From assembly GCA_013359125.1 (NCBI GenBank), contig JABWCR010000020.1, positions 1 through 64,000 on the forward strand: a stretch of 64,000 bases of DNA, in the 5' to 3' direction. Made by a program: the position numbers and the translations under genes. Every line of letters begins with the position of its first letter. Position 1 is the first letter of the stretch. The notes under the pieces are model-generated. The model did not search any database. It was not told where the DNA came from and worked only from the letters and a program-made list of their open reading frames with translations. This document shows positions 19,001 to 27,567 of this stretch, in pieces. Source of the DNA: Armatimonadota bacterium. Its GTDB lineage: Bacteria > Armatimonadota > Fimbriimonadia > Fimbriimonadales > GBS-DC.

Positions 19001-19976
19001 GGGCGGCACGCTGACCGGCTCGCAACTGATAAACAACGGCCATTTTGAGACCGCAACGACTTCCATAAAAAGTATGTCGGGTCACTCGATTGTTAACAAT
19101 GGAACCATGCTCCATGCGGAAGGCTTCGTGCGCCTCAATAGCGCTTCATCGATCACCAACTCCCCCGATGCCGAGTTCGAGGTTCGAGACGGTACAACGA
19201 TCGATACGACCGGGGGAGCCGCCGGCGCTATCAACAACAACGGCAACTTCCGAAAGATCGCCGGAGCCGGGACAACAACCCTGACTCATGGCGTTTTCAA
19301 TAATGCGATGCTGGTCGAATCCCGGTCCGGCACGATCAACTTCGGATCGCCCTATATTCAGACAACGGGCGAAACTTGGCTCAACGGCGGCAATCTCCAG
19401 TTTGGCAGCCCAATGGGGCTGCAAGGCGGCCGTCTGCACGGCAACGGTACGGTAACGGGAAGCGTTGCAAACTCGGGCGGCTCTGTCGAACCCGGTGGAC
19501 CGCTGGACATTGGCCAGATCAACGTAACGGCCAATTACACGCAGTCCGGCACGGGCAGCGTACAGATTCAGGTCAAGAGCCTCACAGAGTTTGACAAGCT
19601 GGTCGTCGGAAACATCGTTAACCTTGGCGGAGAACTGGACATCGAGCTGGTAGACGGCTTTATCCCGCCGTTAGGTTCGTCTTACGATATCATCACTGCC
19701 ACAACGCGCAATGGCGGCTTTAGCATCATCAATTCGCCTATCTTCTCGGGCGGACAGTCGCTAAGACCACAATATCTGTCCAACCGCGTTCGGCTGGTTG
19801 TAATGTTCGTGGGCGATGTGAACGGGGACGATTGCGTTGACGACGTAGACCTTGCGATGGTGCTGGCGGCCTTTGGCAACACGTGCATTGGGTGCCCCGA
19901 GGACCTGAATGCCGACGGCATTGTGGACGATGTTGATCTTGCGCTCGTGCTAGTCTCGTTCGGCCTGGGTTGCTAG
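16032..19976 (+). CDS. Large secreted beta-rich repeat protein with C-terminal dockerin-like repeats
   Basis: This 1314-residue protein has a signal peptide (KPISIASITLLLAYAGWA), six copies of a roughly 180-residue unit and a tail resembling autotransporter-associated beta-strand proteins (GGRLHGNGTVTGSVANSGG). It ends with two calcium-binding dockerin-type segments, VNGDDCVDDVDLAMVLAAFG and LNADGIVDDVDLALVLVSFG. Each repeat has WxSGS, a VKS(L/M)(N/S) stretch, GW/GFLRxNSG, a (D/Y)TTGG or DYTGGA motif and a final SGT/AGT strand. This predicts an extended beta-solenoid exported to the surface or medium. AAAGGAGGG before ATG 16032 sets the start. The last 27 nt overlap the convergent nucleotidyltransferase gene. 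No cohesin partner is visible in the window. Confidence 0.85.
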   Translation: MKPISIASITLLLAYAGWADDFISARNGDWRNSNGGGPQTWNIAGFPGINDNATVLHTVGVAQANSCARLFLSGNLQISSVQLIVNNGLEWSGGSISGSANLDLFGSSLFRTGSVKTMSGGGMVNNGTILLQEGFWRCNSSPVFANLVNAQLNLHDAVIDTTGGGGLHVQNSGFITKTAGSGTATVNFQSLTTTGGGIASNSGTLVVNSPTVVSDNSRWDAVNGVLDITGTGSTSIKGILLGNSPGLVNFGGNWVVHPDNVELNFIAGSGFTWSSGSMTNNQITNRGILSLTASTVKSMNSLHIINGGAATMRHQGGWLRMNGGSKLTNTLNGTFDIMGDVAIDTTGGVGPIIDNFGFFRKIAGSGTASIVASVFNNSGTISVEAGTLSLNVPTVTSASTWGIFGGASIALVGSFGGTKWEGIYTGNGAGPMVLNANPSIGPAGVQLNMTNAGFVWESGSINGNQLTNAGRIRMTTGSVKSLNSVSVVNNGNAALEAGWLRMNSGTQWTNAATGLLELASGATIDYTGGAASTILNQGLIRKTGAGLSIVSNPNFDNRNTVEVQGGILNLNSTNVNAQAGNTWDIASGARVVLSSGMNLQGEFAGPSTGTLEFSSLALNSNGLTLNLGGPAEWTSGAVSNGPVASNQVVLATTGNVKTLSNATFDNNFLFRLADGFLRLNSGSVFNNNASFEVAGNFAIDYTSGAQTRFNNFGSFEKTAGTGAATVSVPAFDNSGIVQVELGQLNVNSGTILSSGVWQAEADTSISITGGAGTLFEGLFEGIGSGRFVFAGLNIGPNGATLDFSNGGAEWVSGAIFGNSLNNDDLLRLTTGAVKTISAITLNNRGQCFFDGGFLRINSGGIFDNHPGATFDITGDFAIDYTGGAQTTFLNRGTMKKSGGSGTAMISVPTFENRSAVRVESGTLRSVSGTIRSVAGSWFTAPGTVLSFVGGGTTSFEGAFNGSGTGQARMSSLNMTGAGASLSFPSGMFWEGGTLTGSQLINNGHFETATTSIKSMSGHSIVNNGTMLHAEGFVRLNSASSITNSPDAEFEVRDGTTIDTTGGAAGAINNNGNFRKIAGAGTTTLTHGVFNNAMLVESRSGTINFGSPYIQTTGETWLNGGNLQFGSPMGLQGGRLHGNGTVTGSVANSGGSVEPGGPLDIGQINVTANYTQSGTGSVQIQVKSLTEFDKLVVGNIVNLGGELDIELVDGFIPPLGSSYDIITATTRNGGFSIINSPIFSGGQSLRPQYLSNRVRLVVMFVGDVNGDDCVDDVDLAMVLAAFGNTCIGCPEDLNADGIVDDVDLALVLVSFGLGC
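16296..19500 (+). repeat. Six in-gene repeats of about 531-549 bp
   Basis: Unit starts, marked by the WxSG codons, lie near 16301, 16848, 17397, 17928, 18459 and 18996. The spacings of 547, 549, 531, 531 and 537 nt are all multiples of three or close to it. The repeats have diverged at nucleotide level but keep protein motifs. Confidence 0.75.
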
Positions 19977-20702
19977 TCGCCACTGCTCGGCAGTATCGAT
20001 GTCGGCGCCGACCTCGGCGTAGGGCGACACAATCGCGCGCGCTGGAACGCCGATCGCTAGCGAGGCGCGTTCTTCGACATGCCGGAGGCTGATTAGCTTT
20101 GGGGAAATCAACCTGGCTAGCACAAAGCGAATCAGCACCCCCAAACCGATGACCATTGCGAGCCGGACGGGGCTTTTTCGGTAAGCATAGAGCTCTTCCA
20201 GCCGATGCAGTTGGCCCAAAGCCGATTGGCGTCGGACGAAGAACAGATTGCCGCCCGTAAACTCGCCTTCGCGCAGTTTGGCCGTCGTGCGTTTGATGTT
20301 GGGGAACTTTGCGCGGCAGGCCTCCGCCGGCACGATCGCATAGCAGATGTCTGCGCCCGATTCTTGGCAATCGGCGATGAAGCGGCTCAATGCCTCCGAG
20401 GTTACGAACGGGATGTCCGCGGTTACAAAGAGAACCCATTCGGCCATCGATCCTTCCAACCCTTTTCGCACATTCTCGAGCAGAGACGCGCCGGGTTCGA
20501 TGACCGTATACCCCTCGCCTTCGGGCACGTTACCGGCAATAGAAACCCGGTCGATCTGTTCGCAGCCCAGAACGGCATTCAGCACATGCGCGTACATGGG
20601 CTTGCCTCTGACGGGCATCATTGCCCAGCTCTCGACTCCCGCTTCGGCCAATCCTGCTGGGTCGCCGCGCCCGCCCGCCAAGATCACCGCGTCAATTCCC
20701 AT
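19950..20702 (-). CDS. MobA-like NTP transferase
   Basis: This 250-residue protein has the nucleotidyltransferase start DAVILAGGRGDPAGLAEAG, the GKPMYAHVLNAV step and the metal-binding VLFVTADIPFVTSEAL, which resembles the acceptor-side Asp motif of MobA-type enzymes. The substrate is unknown: the loop residues differ from IspD and from true MobA. It overlaps ispE by 11 nt on the same strand, so the pair is probably cotranslated. This could mean a link to isoprenoid or cell-envelope precursors, but that is inference. The 3' end overlaps the six-repeat gene by 27 nt. Confidence 0.8.
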   Translation of the reverse strand: MGIDAVILAGGRGDPAGLAEAGVESWAMMPVRGKPMYAHVLNAVLGCEQIDRVSIAGNVPEGEGYTVIEPGASLLENVRKGLEGSMAEWVLFVTADIPFVTSEALSRFIADCQESGADICYAIVPAEACRAKFPNIKRTTAKLREGEFTGGNLFFVRRQSALGQLHRLEELYAYRKSPVRLAMVIGLGVLIRFVLARLISPKLISLRHVEERASLAIGVPARAIVSPYAEVGADIDTAEQWRLATQAERD

Positions 20703-21564
20703 GTCGTGCCACCTTGGTAAGGCAGTCGACCAAACTCTCAGCGGCGCGATTCGCCTTGAGTTCGTCGTCGAACAGCGCGATCTGTCCCGATCCGCTTCCC
20801 GTCAGAACCACCTTCAATGCGCCGCTCTGATAGAGCCGATCGCGAAGCTCGGCGACATCCTGCAGTTCTTTCGTGATAGCCTCGTCGAAATCGTTGTAAA
20901 GATGCTCGGCCAGCTCGGCAGAAGCGTTGATCGACTGTATGGCTTGGGCCAGGGCTTCGGCTCGTCCCTCTATGCTTCCTTTGGGTCGATGCCGATCCAG
21001 AACCTGATACGCCCATGCGGTAGGGCAGGACGTCTGTTTGGGCTTGGCAATTAGAAAAGAAGCCCCGACCGACAGATTGGCCAGCGGCTGGACGATCTCG
21101 CCTCGTCCGCGGGCTAGTACAGGAGCGTCGAACAGCATTGCAGGAACGTCCGATCCGATTTTTGCGGCGATCGGTGAGAGGTCGATTTCGATTCCCGTTA
21201 TTTCTTTCAGCGCTCTTAGAGCGGCCGCTGCATTGCTGCTGCCGCCCCCTAATCCCGCCCCTATCCAGATATGTTTGTCAATCTTCACGCTCACAGGCTG
21301 TTGCCATCCCGTCGCTTTTCGAAACGCTTCTACCGCTTGCCAAGCAAGATTGTCTTGGTTTTCTAGCTCGGGATAGTGCGGAACGGCAATTTCGTCGCGT
21401 TGGGAGGCCTCTATCGTAAGGCTGTCGCAGAAATGGACGGGCAGGATGACGGATGCGATCTCGTGGTAGCCGTCGCCGCGCAGTCCGCCCACCTCTAAGA
21501 CAAGGTTGACTTTGGCATTGGCCCTAATCTGCGCGCGGGATGGGTGCGTACTCGCTTTCTCCAC
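20692..21564 (-). CDS. ispE: 4-diphosphocytidyl-2-C-methyl-D-erythritol kinase
   Basis: This GHMP kinase (290 residues from the chosen start) phosphorylates CDP-methylerythritol in the non-mevalonate isoprenoid pathway. Motifs are ANAKVNLVLEVGG near the N-terminus, the ATP loop IWIGAGLGGGSSNAAAA, and GSDVPAMLFDAPVLARGRGE. GTG 21564 (preceded by GGGAGGA, with a tight gap) gives a normal N-terminus. An ATG at 21624 is possible but would overlap vanW by 101 nt. Its stop overlaps the MobA-like gene start. The other isp genes are elsewhere. Confidence 0.93.
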   Translation of the reverse strand: MEKASTHPSRAQIRANAKVNLVLEVGGLRGDGYHEIASVILPVHFCDSLTIEASQRDEIAVPHYPELENQDNLAWQAVEAFRKATGWQQPVSVKIDKHIWIGAGLGGGSSNAAAALRALKEITGIEIDLSPIAAKIGSDVPAMLFDAPVLARGRGEIVQPLANLSVGASFLIAKPKQTSCPTAWAYQVLDRHRPKGSIEGRAEALAQAIQSINASAELAEHLYNDFDEAITKELQDVAELRDRLYQSGALKVVLTGSGSGQIALFDDELKANRAAESLVDCLTKVARHGN

Positions 21565-22231
21565 AATCCTCCCACTGGTCGCCGACAATCCGCCAAACGC
21601 GAACCCTTGCACCGTCTCTTCCAACCTGACGCTTTAGCCCGGGCGCATCCGGCGCGGCCTGAACGGAAACGGTTTCGACCGCTGTCCGAATTTCTGGCTT
21701 TTCAACCCGGCCCAGGGCTTCAACTCTAACGATTAGTCGCTTGCCTTCGGCCGTTGCATGGATGCGCACCGGCACAGGCCATGGATTCTTCAGCTTAAGG
21801 TCGGCGATTCCCTGCGCTACTGCCGCGTCTAGTCCGGCGGGCACATAGAGCGGCGCCACATCGTGCGGATGCCGCTCGACGATGGTCAAACCCGCCAACA
21901 AGGCCGCGTTGTAGAGCGTTGTTGAAGTCTGACAGACGCCTCCTCCCCAAGAGACGGCCAATGTCCCTCCAAAGCTGACCGGCGCTCGTGCTGCGCCTTC
22001 CGAGCTGATCCAATGGCCAACCCTTTCGTTAAACGACAGCGTTGCGCCCGGCCGAATCACTGCGCCGCTCAAACGCTTGGCCGCCCACGCTGCGTTGTGC
22101 CGCTGTCCAGGCGTCCGACCCGCCAACGGCGTGTCAAATCGCGCCAGTTCAGTGGGGCGAGAATCGGGAGAGCTGCGCAGCCCGATCGCCAATGCGCCCA
22201 TCGTCAGCACGATCAGTAGGGCCGCTTTCAT
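21524..22231 (-). CDS. VanW-family exported protein
   Basis: This 235-residue protein has an N-terminal signal/anchor (KAALLIVLTMGALAIGL) and the VanW core: RHNAAWAAKRLSGAVIRPGATLSFNERVG, then GGGVCQTSTTLYNAALLAGL with the conserved Cys. VanW domains occur in cell-wall-associated proteins; their biochemical activity is not established. The ATG at 22231 overlaps the stop of the alpha-2-macroglobulin gene (ATGA), so the two are coupled. A longer frame to 22291 lacks a signal peptide at its own start. The end overlaps ispE by 41 nt. Confidence 0.87.
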   Translation of the reverse strand: MKAALLIVLTMGALAIGLRSSPDSRPTELARFDTPLAGRTPGQRHNAAWAAKRLSGAVIRPGATLSFNERVGHWISSEGAARAPVSFGGTLAVSWGGGVCQTSTTLYNAALLAGLTIVERHPHDVAPLYVPAGLDAAVAQGIADLKLKNPWPVPVRIHATAEGKRLIVRVEALGRVEKPEIRTAVETVSVQAAPDAPGLKRQVGRDGARVRVWRIVGDQWEDCGESEYAPIPRAD

Positions 22232-25200
22232 TCCCGAACTCCTAACCGGAAGGGCAATCCGGTCGCCCGACCGTCTCCGTACATGGTCCAAGCAATCGGA
22301 GGCAGCGCGCGGAATTCGCCGGGCGTCTCAGCGCGAAGCACATATTCAACGCTGATTTCGTCTCCCCAAGAGTAGTTGATCGCGAAGAGCATTCGGTCGT
22401 CGCGCATCTCTTGCGACCATGAGGCCGAGTCGGAATAGCCGGAAAGCGGCAGTTCGGCATCGATAGGGCGGCAACCCGACAGCACAGGGTCTTCGATCAA
22501 AAGCCGTTGCCAATTTTTGGCGTCGGCAGACCGCAAAGTCAACTTGACCTTGATCAGAGACCCCGCTCGCACTCGATCGCCAGACCGTAGCGAGCGGCCC
22601 ACGGCCTCTGCGCCCCCGCTCAGGCTCTCCAAAAGCATGTAGTCGCGCTTGATCGAGGCCCCGCCGATCACCTCGCCCTCGATTTCCTGAATCTTTATCG
22701 CTTGCCGAACGTTGACAATGCCGATCGCGCCGGGCGGACCTGTAACGTTTATTTTTATCTCGTTCGCGCCTGCGCGAAGGTTGCGCGGATCGAGCGAGAC
22801 CAGAGTCTCTAGCGCCGGATTTGCATCGATGGCGACGTTGATCGGGCTGCTGCCGGTTACCGATATGGAAACGCTTCGGACAGCGGCAGCGGAGACGCGA
22901 AACCGCCTCGCATGATCCAACAGCGCTTCCATCACCGCGGCCGTCGCCTTTGTGCTGCCCCACTCGTCTGCCATGCGCTGCCGGGATAGCCACGAGGCGA
23001 TCTCCGTAAGCCTGGCGCCGTCGATTCCGGCTCGGCTGAGCGCCAAATAGACCCAAGCCGTCTGCTCGGCTGCAGTCGTCCAGTAGTCGTTGTGCCGCAC
23101 GGGCCAATGGTTGCCTTCAGACAGCAGCATCATCTTATCCAACAGCCCGGGCATTACAGATTCCGCGCCCCATTTCTTGAGCGCCATGTAGAGATGCGCC
23201 ATGCCCATTGCGCTGTAATCCTCGGCCTTGTTCAGCAACACGATCCGGTCTCTGTTTTCGCCGACCTGAAAGGCCAGCGTGGGCATGGGCGCGCCCGATT
23301 CGGCCAGTGCGAACAGAGCAAAGGCGACTTGATCTGGCGTTCTCGGTCGATAATCGCTGTAAGCGCTGGTCAGGGACCTGGTCAAGTGATCGCGAGCCCT
23401 GGTCAACCGCTTCTCGTCGATATTCTGGCCGTACTGCTTGGCCAGCCACAGCCCTCGCAGCACATAGGCCGTCATCCAAGGGTCGCTCTCGCCCTCTTCC
23501 CACCAGCCCCATCCGCCGCTGTAATTCTGGAACCGATAGAGCCTCGAGATGCTTTGCGCGACCGATTCTCGCGCCCGCTTCATCACGATGGGCTCTGCCA
23601 AGCCCTGTTCCTGCATCAATCGACCGGCCATCAGGCTGGGTAAGAACCGGCTCATGGTCTGCTCGGTGCATCCATAGGGATAATCCACCAAATAGTCGAG
23701 CGAGCCGATGATCTGAGACAAGATGGTGGGCGCAACGCGCAGCTCCAGCCGTGAATACTCCGGAATCAGCCTGGGGTCCAAGGAGAGTCGCACAACGTTC
23801 TCCCCGCTCTGCAAGGTGGTTCTCGCCGACTGAGATCGATAGGTCGCAAAGGGCAGGATTTCGATCGTCTTGGCCTCGGAGTCTCGCTTGCCGTCGCGCG
23901 TTTCGCCACGAGCGACGATCTCCATGTTGCCCATCTTGTCGGCCTTGTGCCTCCATGATACAGCGGCCGTCGCGCCCGGTTCGATCGAAACTCGCTTTCG
24001 ATCCGCTTTGATCCCGCCTTCCAGCCACACCTCGCCCTCTTGACGCTGATCGCTGTCGTTCGATGCCACCACGCTGATCAGCGCCTCGTCGCCTTCGACC
24101 CAAACAAGCGGCGCCGAGAGTCGAACGGCAAACGGTCGCGAGCATTTGAACCGCCCGATGCCATGACCGACCTCTGTCCGCGCCGTGTGGCCGATCGCGG
24201 TTACTCGCCATTCGGTGAGCGAATCGGGCACGACCAGCTCTGCATGGGCGCGACCCTGAGCATCGGTCGTGATTGTGGGCAGCCACATTGCGGTGTCGGG
24301 GAAGTAGCGGCGCGGCGATTCCGAGCCGGACTTATCGCCCTGAAGCGCCAGCCACGGGAAGGAATGCTCCGTTGAGACTTGGTTTGGTCGCCGAGCGTAG
24401 AGCGAATTGAAGAGCGTCTCTGGTTTGTCGCGGCGAATGGCGAAAATCGCCTCATCGACCACCGCCACCGAGATCTCTGCCTGCACCGGTTGGCCGTTTG
24501 CAGTCGCTCGAAATCGCAAGCGCGCTCTCTCTCTCGGCTCGTACTTCGGTTTGTCGGATTCGACTTCGATCGTGAGTTTCTTGTCCTCCGATCCGATACG
24601 GATGGGGGCGCTGCGCGAGAAGAATCGCTTGTTGGCGGTCATACAGACAGAGACGTATGCGCTGGGCGTGAACGCGGCTGTAATCGGAATTTCCAACTCT
24701 GCTTGGCCGCGAGAGATTTGTAACGCTTGGGCTCTGTGAATGCGATCTCCCTCGACGCTGACCAAAACCCAGCCTTCTTTCACGCGACTGCGGACCAGCA
24801 GCTTCGCCTTCTCTCCGACGGCGTAGTTTGCCTTGTCGAGAATTACCTTCAGCGCATCGCGGACGGGGGGAGCGTCTGCTCCCGCACGATCGGAGACGTA
24901 AATCCACTGTCGCGCCTTGATCGGGTTGCCCTGATCGTCGCGCACGTTCGCCTCGATCAGCCATTCGCCTGGCCGATCGAACCTCTGTCTCCACACGTCG
25001 CCCGAGCCTTGCAATCGCCAGTCGACCGTCGTTTTCTCGCTATCCCAATTCACTACGCCTGCCCGCCAGACGGCGCTCGCTTCGCGCTCCTCTCCACTGG
25101 CTCGATCTGTTGCGACAGCGCCAAACTCGAACTCAGAGTTCAGACCGCCATAGTAAAGAGAGGATTCGATCCCTACGGTCCATAAGCCTTGGGTTGCCAG

Positions 25201-26901
25201 CGCTTTGCCCTCGCCAGAGGCATACTCATAACCCTCGCCAGTGATGTAGGCGACCAACTTGTACTCGTAGTCTCCCGGTTGATCCCAGTAGGAATCTGCC
25301 TCCTCTTCCTTCTTCGCCCATCCCCAATCAAAATGGACGGTCGCTTTGCCCGCATCGTCCGTGCGAGTCGCCCCGTCGCCGACATACTCGCCATAATACT
25401 CGCCGTCATATTCGTCAAGCATTTCGTCTTCGCCAAACGCATAGACTCGGCTGCGATAGACCGAATATTGAATCTCTGCATTGGCGACCGGGAGACCAAA
25501 GTAGTAGCCTGCCTCTATATCCCATCGCGGCGCCTCTCGACCGACAAAGAAGGGCTTGCTCGGTCGGACTTTGACCTCGATGCTCGGCTTGCGATATTGC
25601 GAAACCATGAACTCGCCGCTGGCCTGCCCAGTGTCGGTTTCTGCGGTCATGGAGTAGAGGCCCGAACCCGCCTCTGCGCTCAGTTTGACTTGCGCGTTGA
25701 ACGAACCCGTTTGCGAGAGACGCACGGATTGATCGAAAATGAGATCGTTCTCGCCGTTGCGAACCTTGACCCGCGCTGGCTGGCCGCCCGGCACGGTGTA
25801 GCCGTTTGGGGTGTGATTCCTCAGTACGCCCTTAAAGCGAACGATATGGCCGGCGCGATAGACCGGCCGATCGGAGTAAATGGCCCCAGATAGCCCGCCC
25901 GAGCGCCCCCCTTCGTCATAGCGATAGACCCTGGCCCAAGCGGTGGGCGCGCGGGTAGACGGATCGAGCGCGACAGCCAACAGATTCCCAGACGTCTTTT
26001 TAGCATCGAGCGCGGCTAATCCTTGTGCGTTAGTCGATGCGCTCAAGGCGCTCTCGTCGCCGTACAATTCGATCGGCACGTTGGCTATGGGGCGGCCAGT
26101 CTTCAGATCGGTCGCCCAAACCATCGTTTGGTTCGGCGCCGACTTTACGACTAACCCGACCGATGTAACGATGATGAGCGCGATGCTCCTTTGAGCGCCT
26201 GCCCGCACCACCGCCGCGTAGACGCCCGGGCCTTGGGGACTGATGGGCGCATACTCAAGGAACACGCCTTCGGCATCGCGATTCTCAATGGCCGACCGAG
26301 TGGAAGCAACCAACTTCATCTGCTGTCCCATTCTCTGGCGATAGCGGGCCAATTCTTCGCCGCCTTGCCACCAGCCATACCGAAGTCCCTCCAGTCGAGA
26401 CATGATTCCTCGCTTGTTTCCGGCTGGTACTGCCGACCAGTCCACCTTGAGCAGTTCGATCTCGATCTCGTTTGCGTTCGCGTCAAAGCCCTGCAACGCG
26501 ATCTTGATCTCTTCATCGGGCAGGTAGACCGATTGCGGATGAATGAGGTTGAGAAACGGTCGGTTCGGCTTCATTGTTACGACGAATTGGCGAGCCTCGC
26601 CTTCGGCGATAGTAACCGTTTCGTTTTCTGCGCTGTGCGCGCGAGAGTAGGCAGAGACGCGCCAACTGCCTGCCGGCAGCGTGCGCCCGGGAATCCGGCC
26701 ATGCTGATCGGACGTATAGGTTTTGTAGCGGTCGCCGCTGGTCAGGTTGACCGTTGCATGGGGTATGGGCGCGCCCGTGTACGAGCTGACCATTAGGAAC
26801 GAAGCGCGACCCTTGGGCTGTTCGCTCTGGACGATGGCGACCAAACCGATGGCGGTATAGAGGGCGATAACGAGCACGACGACGGCGCTGCGTCCTGGCA
26901 T
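22228..26901 (-). CDS. Bacterial alpha-2-macroglobulin-like protein with intact thioester motif
   Basis: This 1557-residue protein begins with a hydrophobic signal/anchor (VVVLVIALYTAIGLVAIV). Family landmarks include an N-terminal beta-sandwich region (LIHPQSVYLPDEEIKIALQG), macroglobulin domains (GAIYSDRPVYRAGHIVRFKG; KPKYEPRERARLRF), the FPDTAMWLPTITTDAQG segment and the thioester motif GCTEQ with Cys1078. Downstream is an alpha/alpha-toroid helical domain (MTAYVLRGLWLAKQYG and similar). Such proteins trap proteases covalently to protect the envelope. The usual partner, penicillin-binding protein PBP1C, is absent; vanW follows instead. AGGAGG (26910-26915) and TATAAT (26925-26930) support the ATG at 26901. 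Confidence 0.93.
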   Translation of the reverse strand: MPGRSAVVVLVIALYTAIGLVAIVQSEQPKGRASFLMVSSYTGAPIPHATVNLTSGDRYKTYTSDQHGRIPGRTLPAGSWRVSAYSRAHSAENETVTIAEGEARQFVVTMKPNRPFLNLIHPQSVYLPDEEIKIALQGFDANANEIEIELLKVDWSAVPAGNKRGIMSRLEGLRYGWWQGGEELARYRQRMGQQMKLVASTRSAIENRDAEGVFLEYAPISPQGPGVYAAVVRAGAQRSIALIIVTSVGLVVKSAPNQTMVWATDLKTGRPIANVPIELYGDESALSASTNAQGLAALDAKKTSGNLLAVALDPSTRAPTAWARVYRYDEGGRSGGLSGAIYSDRPVYRAGHIVRFKGVLRNHTPNGYTVPGGQPARVKVRNGENDLIFDQSVRLSQTGSFNAQVKLSAEAGSGLYSMTAETDTGQASGEFMVSQYRKPSIEVKVRPSKPFFVGREAPRWDIEAGYYFGLPVANAEIQYSVYRSRVYAFGEDEMLDEYDGEYYGEYVGDGATRTDDAGKATVHFDWGWAKKEEEADSYWDQPGDYEYKLVAYITGEGYEYASGEGKALATQGLWTVGIESSLYYGGLNSEFEFGAVATDRASGEEREASAVWRAGVVNWDSEKTTVDWRLQGSGDVWRQRFDRPGEWLIEANVRDDQGNPIKARQWIYVSDRAGADAPPVRDALKVILDKANYAVGEKAKLLVRSRVKEGWVLVSVEGDRIHRAQALQISRGQAELEIPITAAFTPSAYVSVCMTANKRFFSRSAPIRIGSEDKKLTIEVESDKPKYEPRERARLRFRATANGQPVQAEISVAVVDEAIFAIRRDKPETLFNSLYARRPNQVSTEHSFPWLALQGDKSGSESPRRYFPDTAMWLPTITTDAQGRAHAELVVPDSLTEWRVTAIGHTARTEVGHGIGRFKCSRPFAVRLSAPLVWVEGDEALISVVASNDSDQRQEGEVWLEGGIKADRKRVSIEPGATAAVSWRHKADKMGNMEIVARGETRDGKRDSEAKTIEILPFATYRSQSARTTLQSGENVVRLSLDPRLIPEYSRLELRVAPTILSQIIGSLDYLVDYPYGCTEQTMSRFLPSLMAGRLMQEQGLAEPIVMKRARESVAQSISRLYRFQNYSGGWGWWEEGESDPWMTAYVLRGLWLAKQYGQNIDEKRLTRARDHLTRSLTSAYSDYRPRTPDQVAFALFALAESGAPMPTLAFQVGENRDRIVLLNKAEDYSAMGMAHLYMALKKWGAESVMPGLLDKMMLLSEGNHWPVRHNDYWTTAAEQTAWVYLALSRAGIDGARLTEIASWLSRQRMADEWGSTKATAAVMEALLDHARRFRVSAAAVRSVSISVTGSSPINVAIDANPALETLVSLDPRNLRAGANEIKINVTGPPGAIGIVNVRQAIKIQEIEGEVIGGASIKRDYMLLESLSGGAEAVGRSLRSGDRVRAGSLIKVKLTLRSADAKNWQRLLIEDPVLSGCRPIDAELPLSGYSDSASWSQEMRDDRMLFAINYSWGDEISVEYVLRAETPGEFRALPPIAWTMYGDGRATGLPFRLGVRE

Positions 26902-26924
26902 TTGGAGGGCCTCCTGACAGCCTA

Positions 26925-26930
26925 ATTATA
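26925..26930 (-). promoter_or_regulatory. -10 box (TATAAT) for the alpha-2-macroglobulin operon
   Basis: A perfect TATAAT on the minus strand lies 23 nt before the ATG at 26901, with AGGAGG (26915-26910) in between at an 8-nt distance from the start. Confidence 0.65.
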
Positions 26931-27105
26931 CGGCCTGGCGGCAACTCCTGCGCAACGGACTTGCGGAAGTTTCTGGGGCGCGATTCCTACTCGATTTTGT
27001 GCTACAAATCAAAAGAATCCCGTTCAAGCGAGTCGACGGGCGCTCTCAGCGCGCCCTGTTCGTACTTTGCAGGGAATCAATCCTTGCTCGAAGAAGTTGT
27101 GCCTC
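26931..27105. other. Divergent intergenic region
   Basis: About 175 nt separate the alpha-2-macroglobulin promoter from the next plus-strand gene. It contains a modest hairpin (GGGCGC near 27038 with GCGCCC), not followed by a T-run. I see no tRNA or other RNA gene here. Confidence 0.4.
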
Positions 27106-27567
27106 ATGAATAGTGATCAGCCTCAATATACGGGAACGGAATCATCAAAAAGCGGCAACACGGTTCGCGCGATTGTCTTAGGCGTCTTGGCTATGCTTAT
27201 TGGTTCGGTCGTCTATTGGCAGTTCACAATGCTCACCAATTATCAGCTCGGCCTCGTCTCGATCGTCTGCGGCGCGCTGGTGGGAGGCGCCATCTCGTTC
27301 GGATCGGAGAAAGAGGACAACATGACTCTCTTCATCATCGGCGCTGTATTAGGCGGCTTCTCGGTTTTCATAGCCGACGCGCTGATTTTTGCCGACGTTG
27401 CCGAGCGCGAAGGGATTGGCGATCTGTTTGGCAAGAACATCGTCGAACGGGCGATCGCCATACTCCCCGACCTCCCATCCGCCCTGGAAGTGATGGACTG
27501 GGTCTTCATAGCCATTTCGGCCTACGAGGGCTTCATCATTCCTAAGCGCCTGGCAGACGCGAATTAA
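27106..27567 (+). CDS. Four-helix integral membrane protein of unknown function
   Basis: This 153-residue protein has a polar N-terminus followed by about four hydrophobic segments (near 23-44, 50-72, 80-102 and 133-150). Gly/Ala-rich packing motifs (GALVGGAISFGS, GAVLGGFSVF) are visible. ATG 27106 is preferred to a TTG at 27067 because the upstream extension has no membrane character; the ribosome site is weak. Its stop overlaps the argG stop by 4 nt (TTAA). I do not recognise a family. Confidence 0.7.
   Translation: MNSDQPQYTGTESSKSGNTVRAIVLGVLAMLIGSVVYWQFTMLTNYQLGLVSIVCGALVGGAISFGSEKEDNMTLFIIGAVLGGFSVFIADALIFADVAEREGIGDLFGKNIVERAIAILPDLPSALEVMDWVFIAISAYEGFIIPKRLADAN

Noticed and set aside
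22346-24286. Two long frames (253 and 383 codons) within the alpha-2-macroglobulin gene on the same strand
   Set aside because: Arg/Gly-rich shadow translations inside a gene with clear domain structure.
27038-27060. Hairpin between the alpha-2-macroglobulin and the membrane-protein genes as a terminator
   Set aside because: No T-run follows the stem and neither neighbouring gene ends there.
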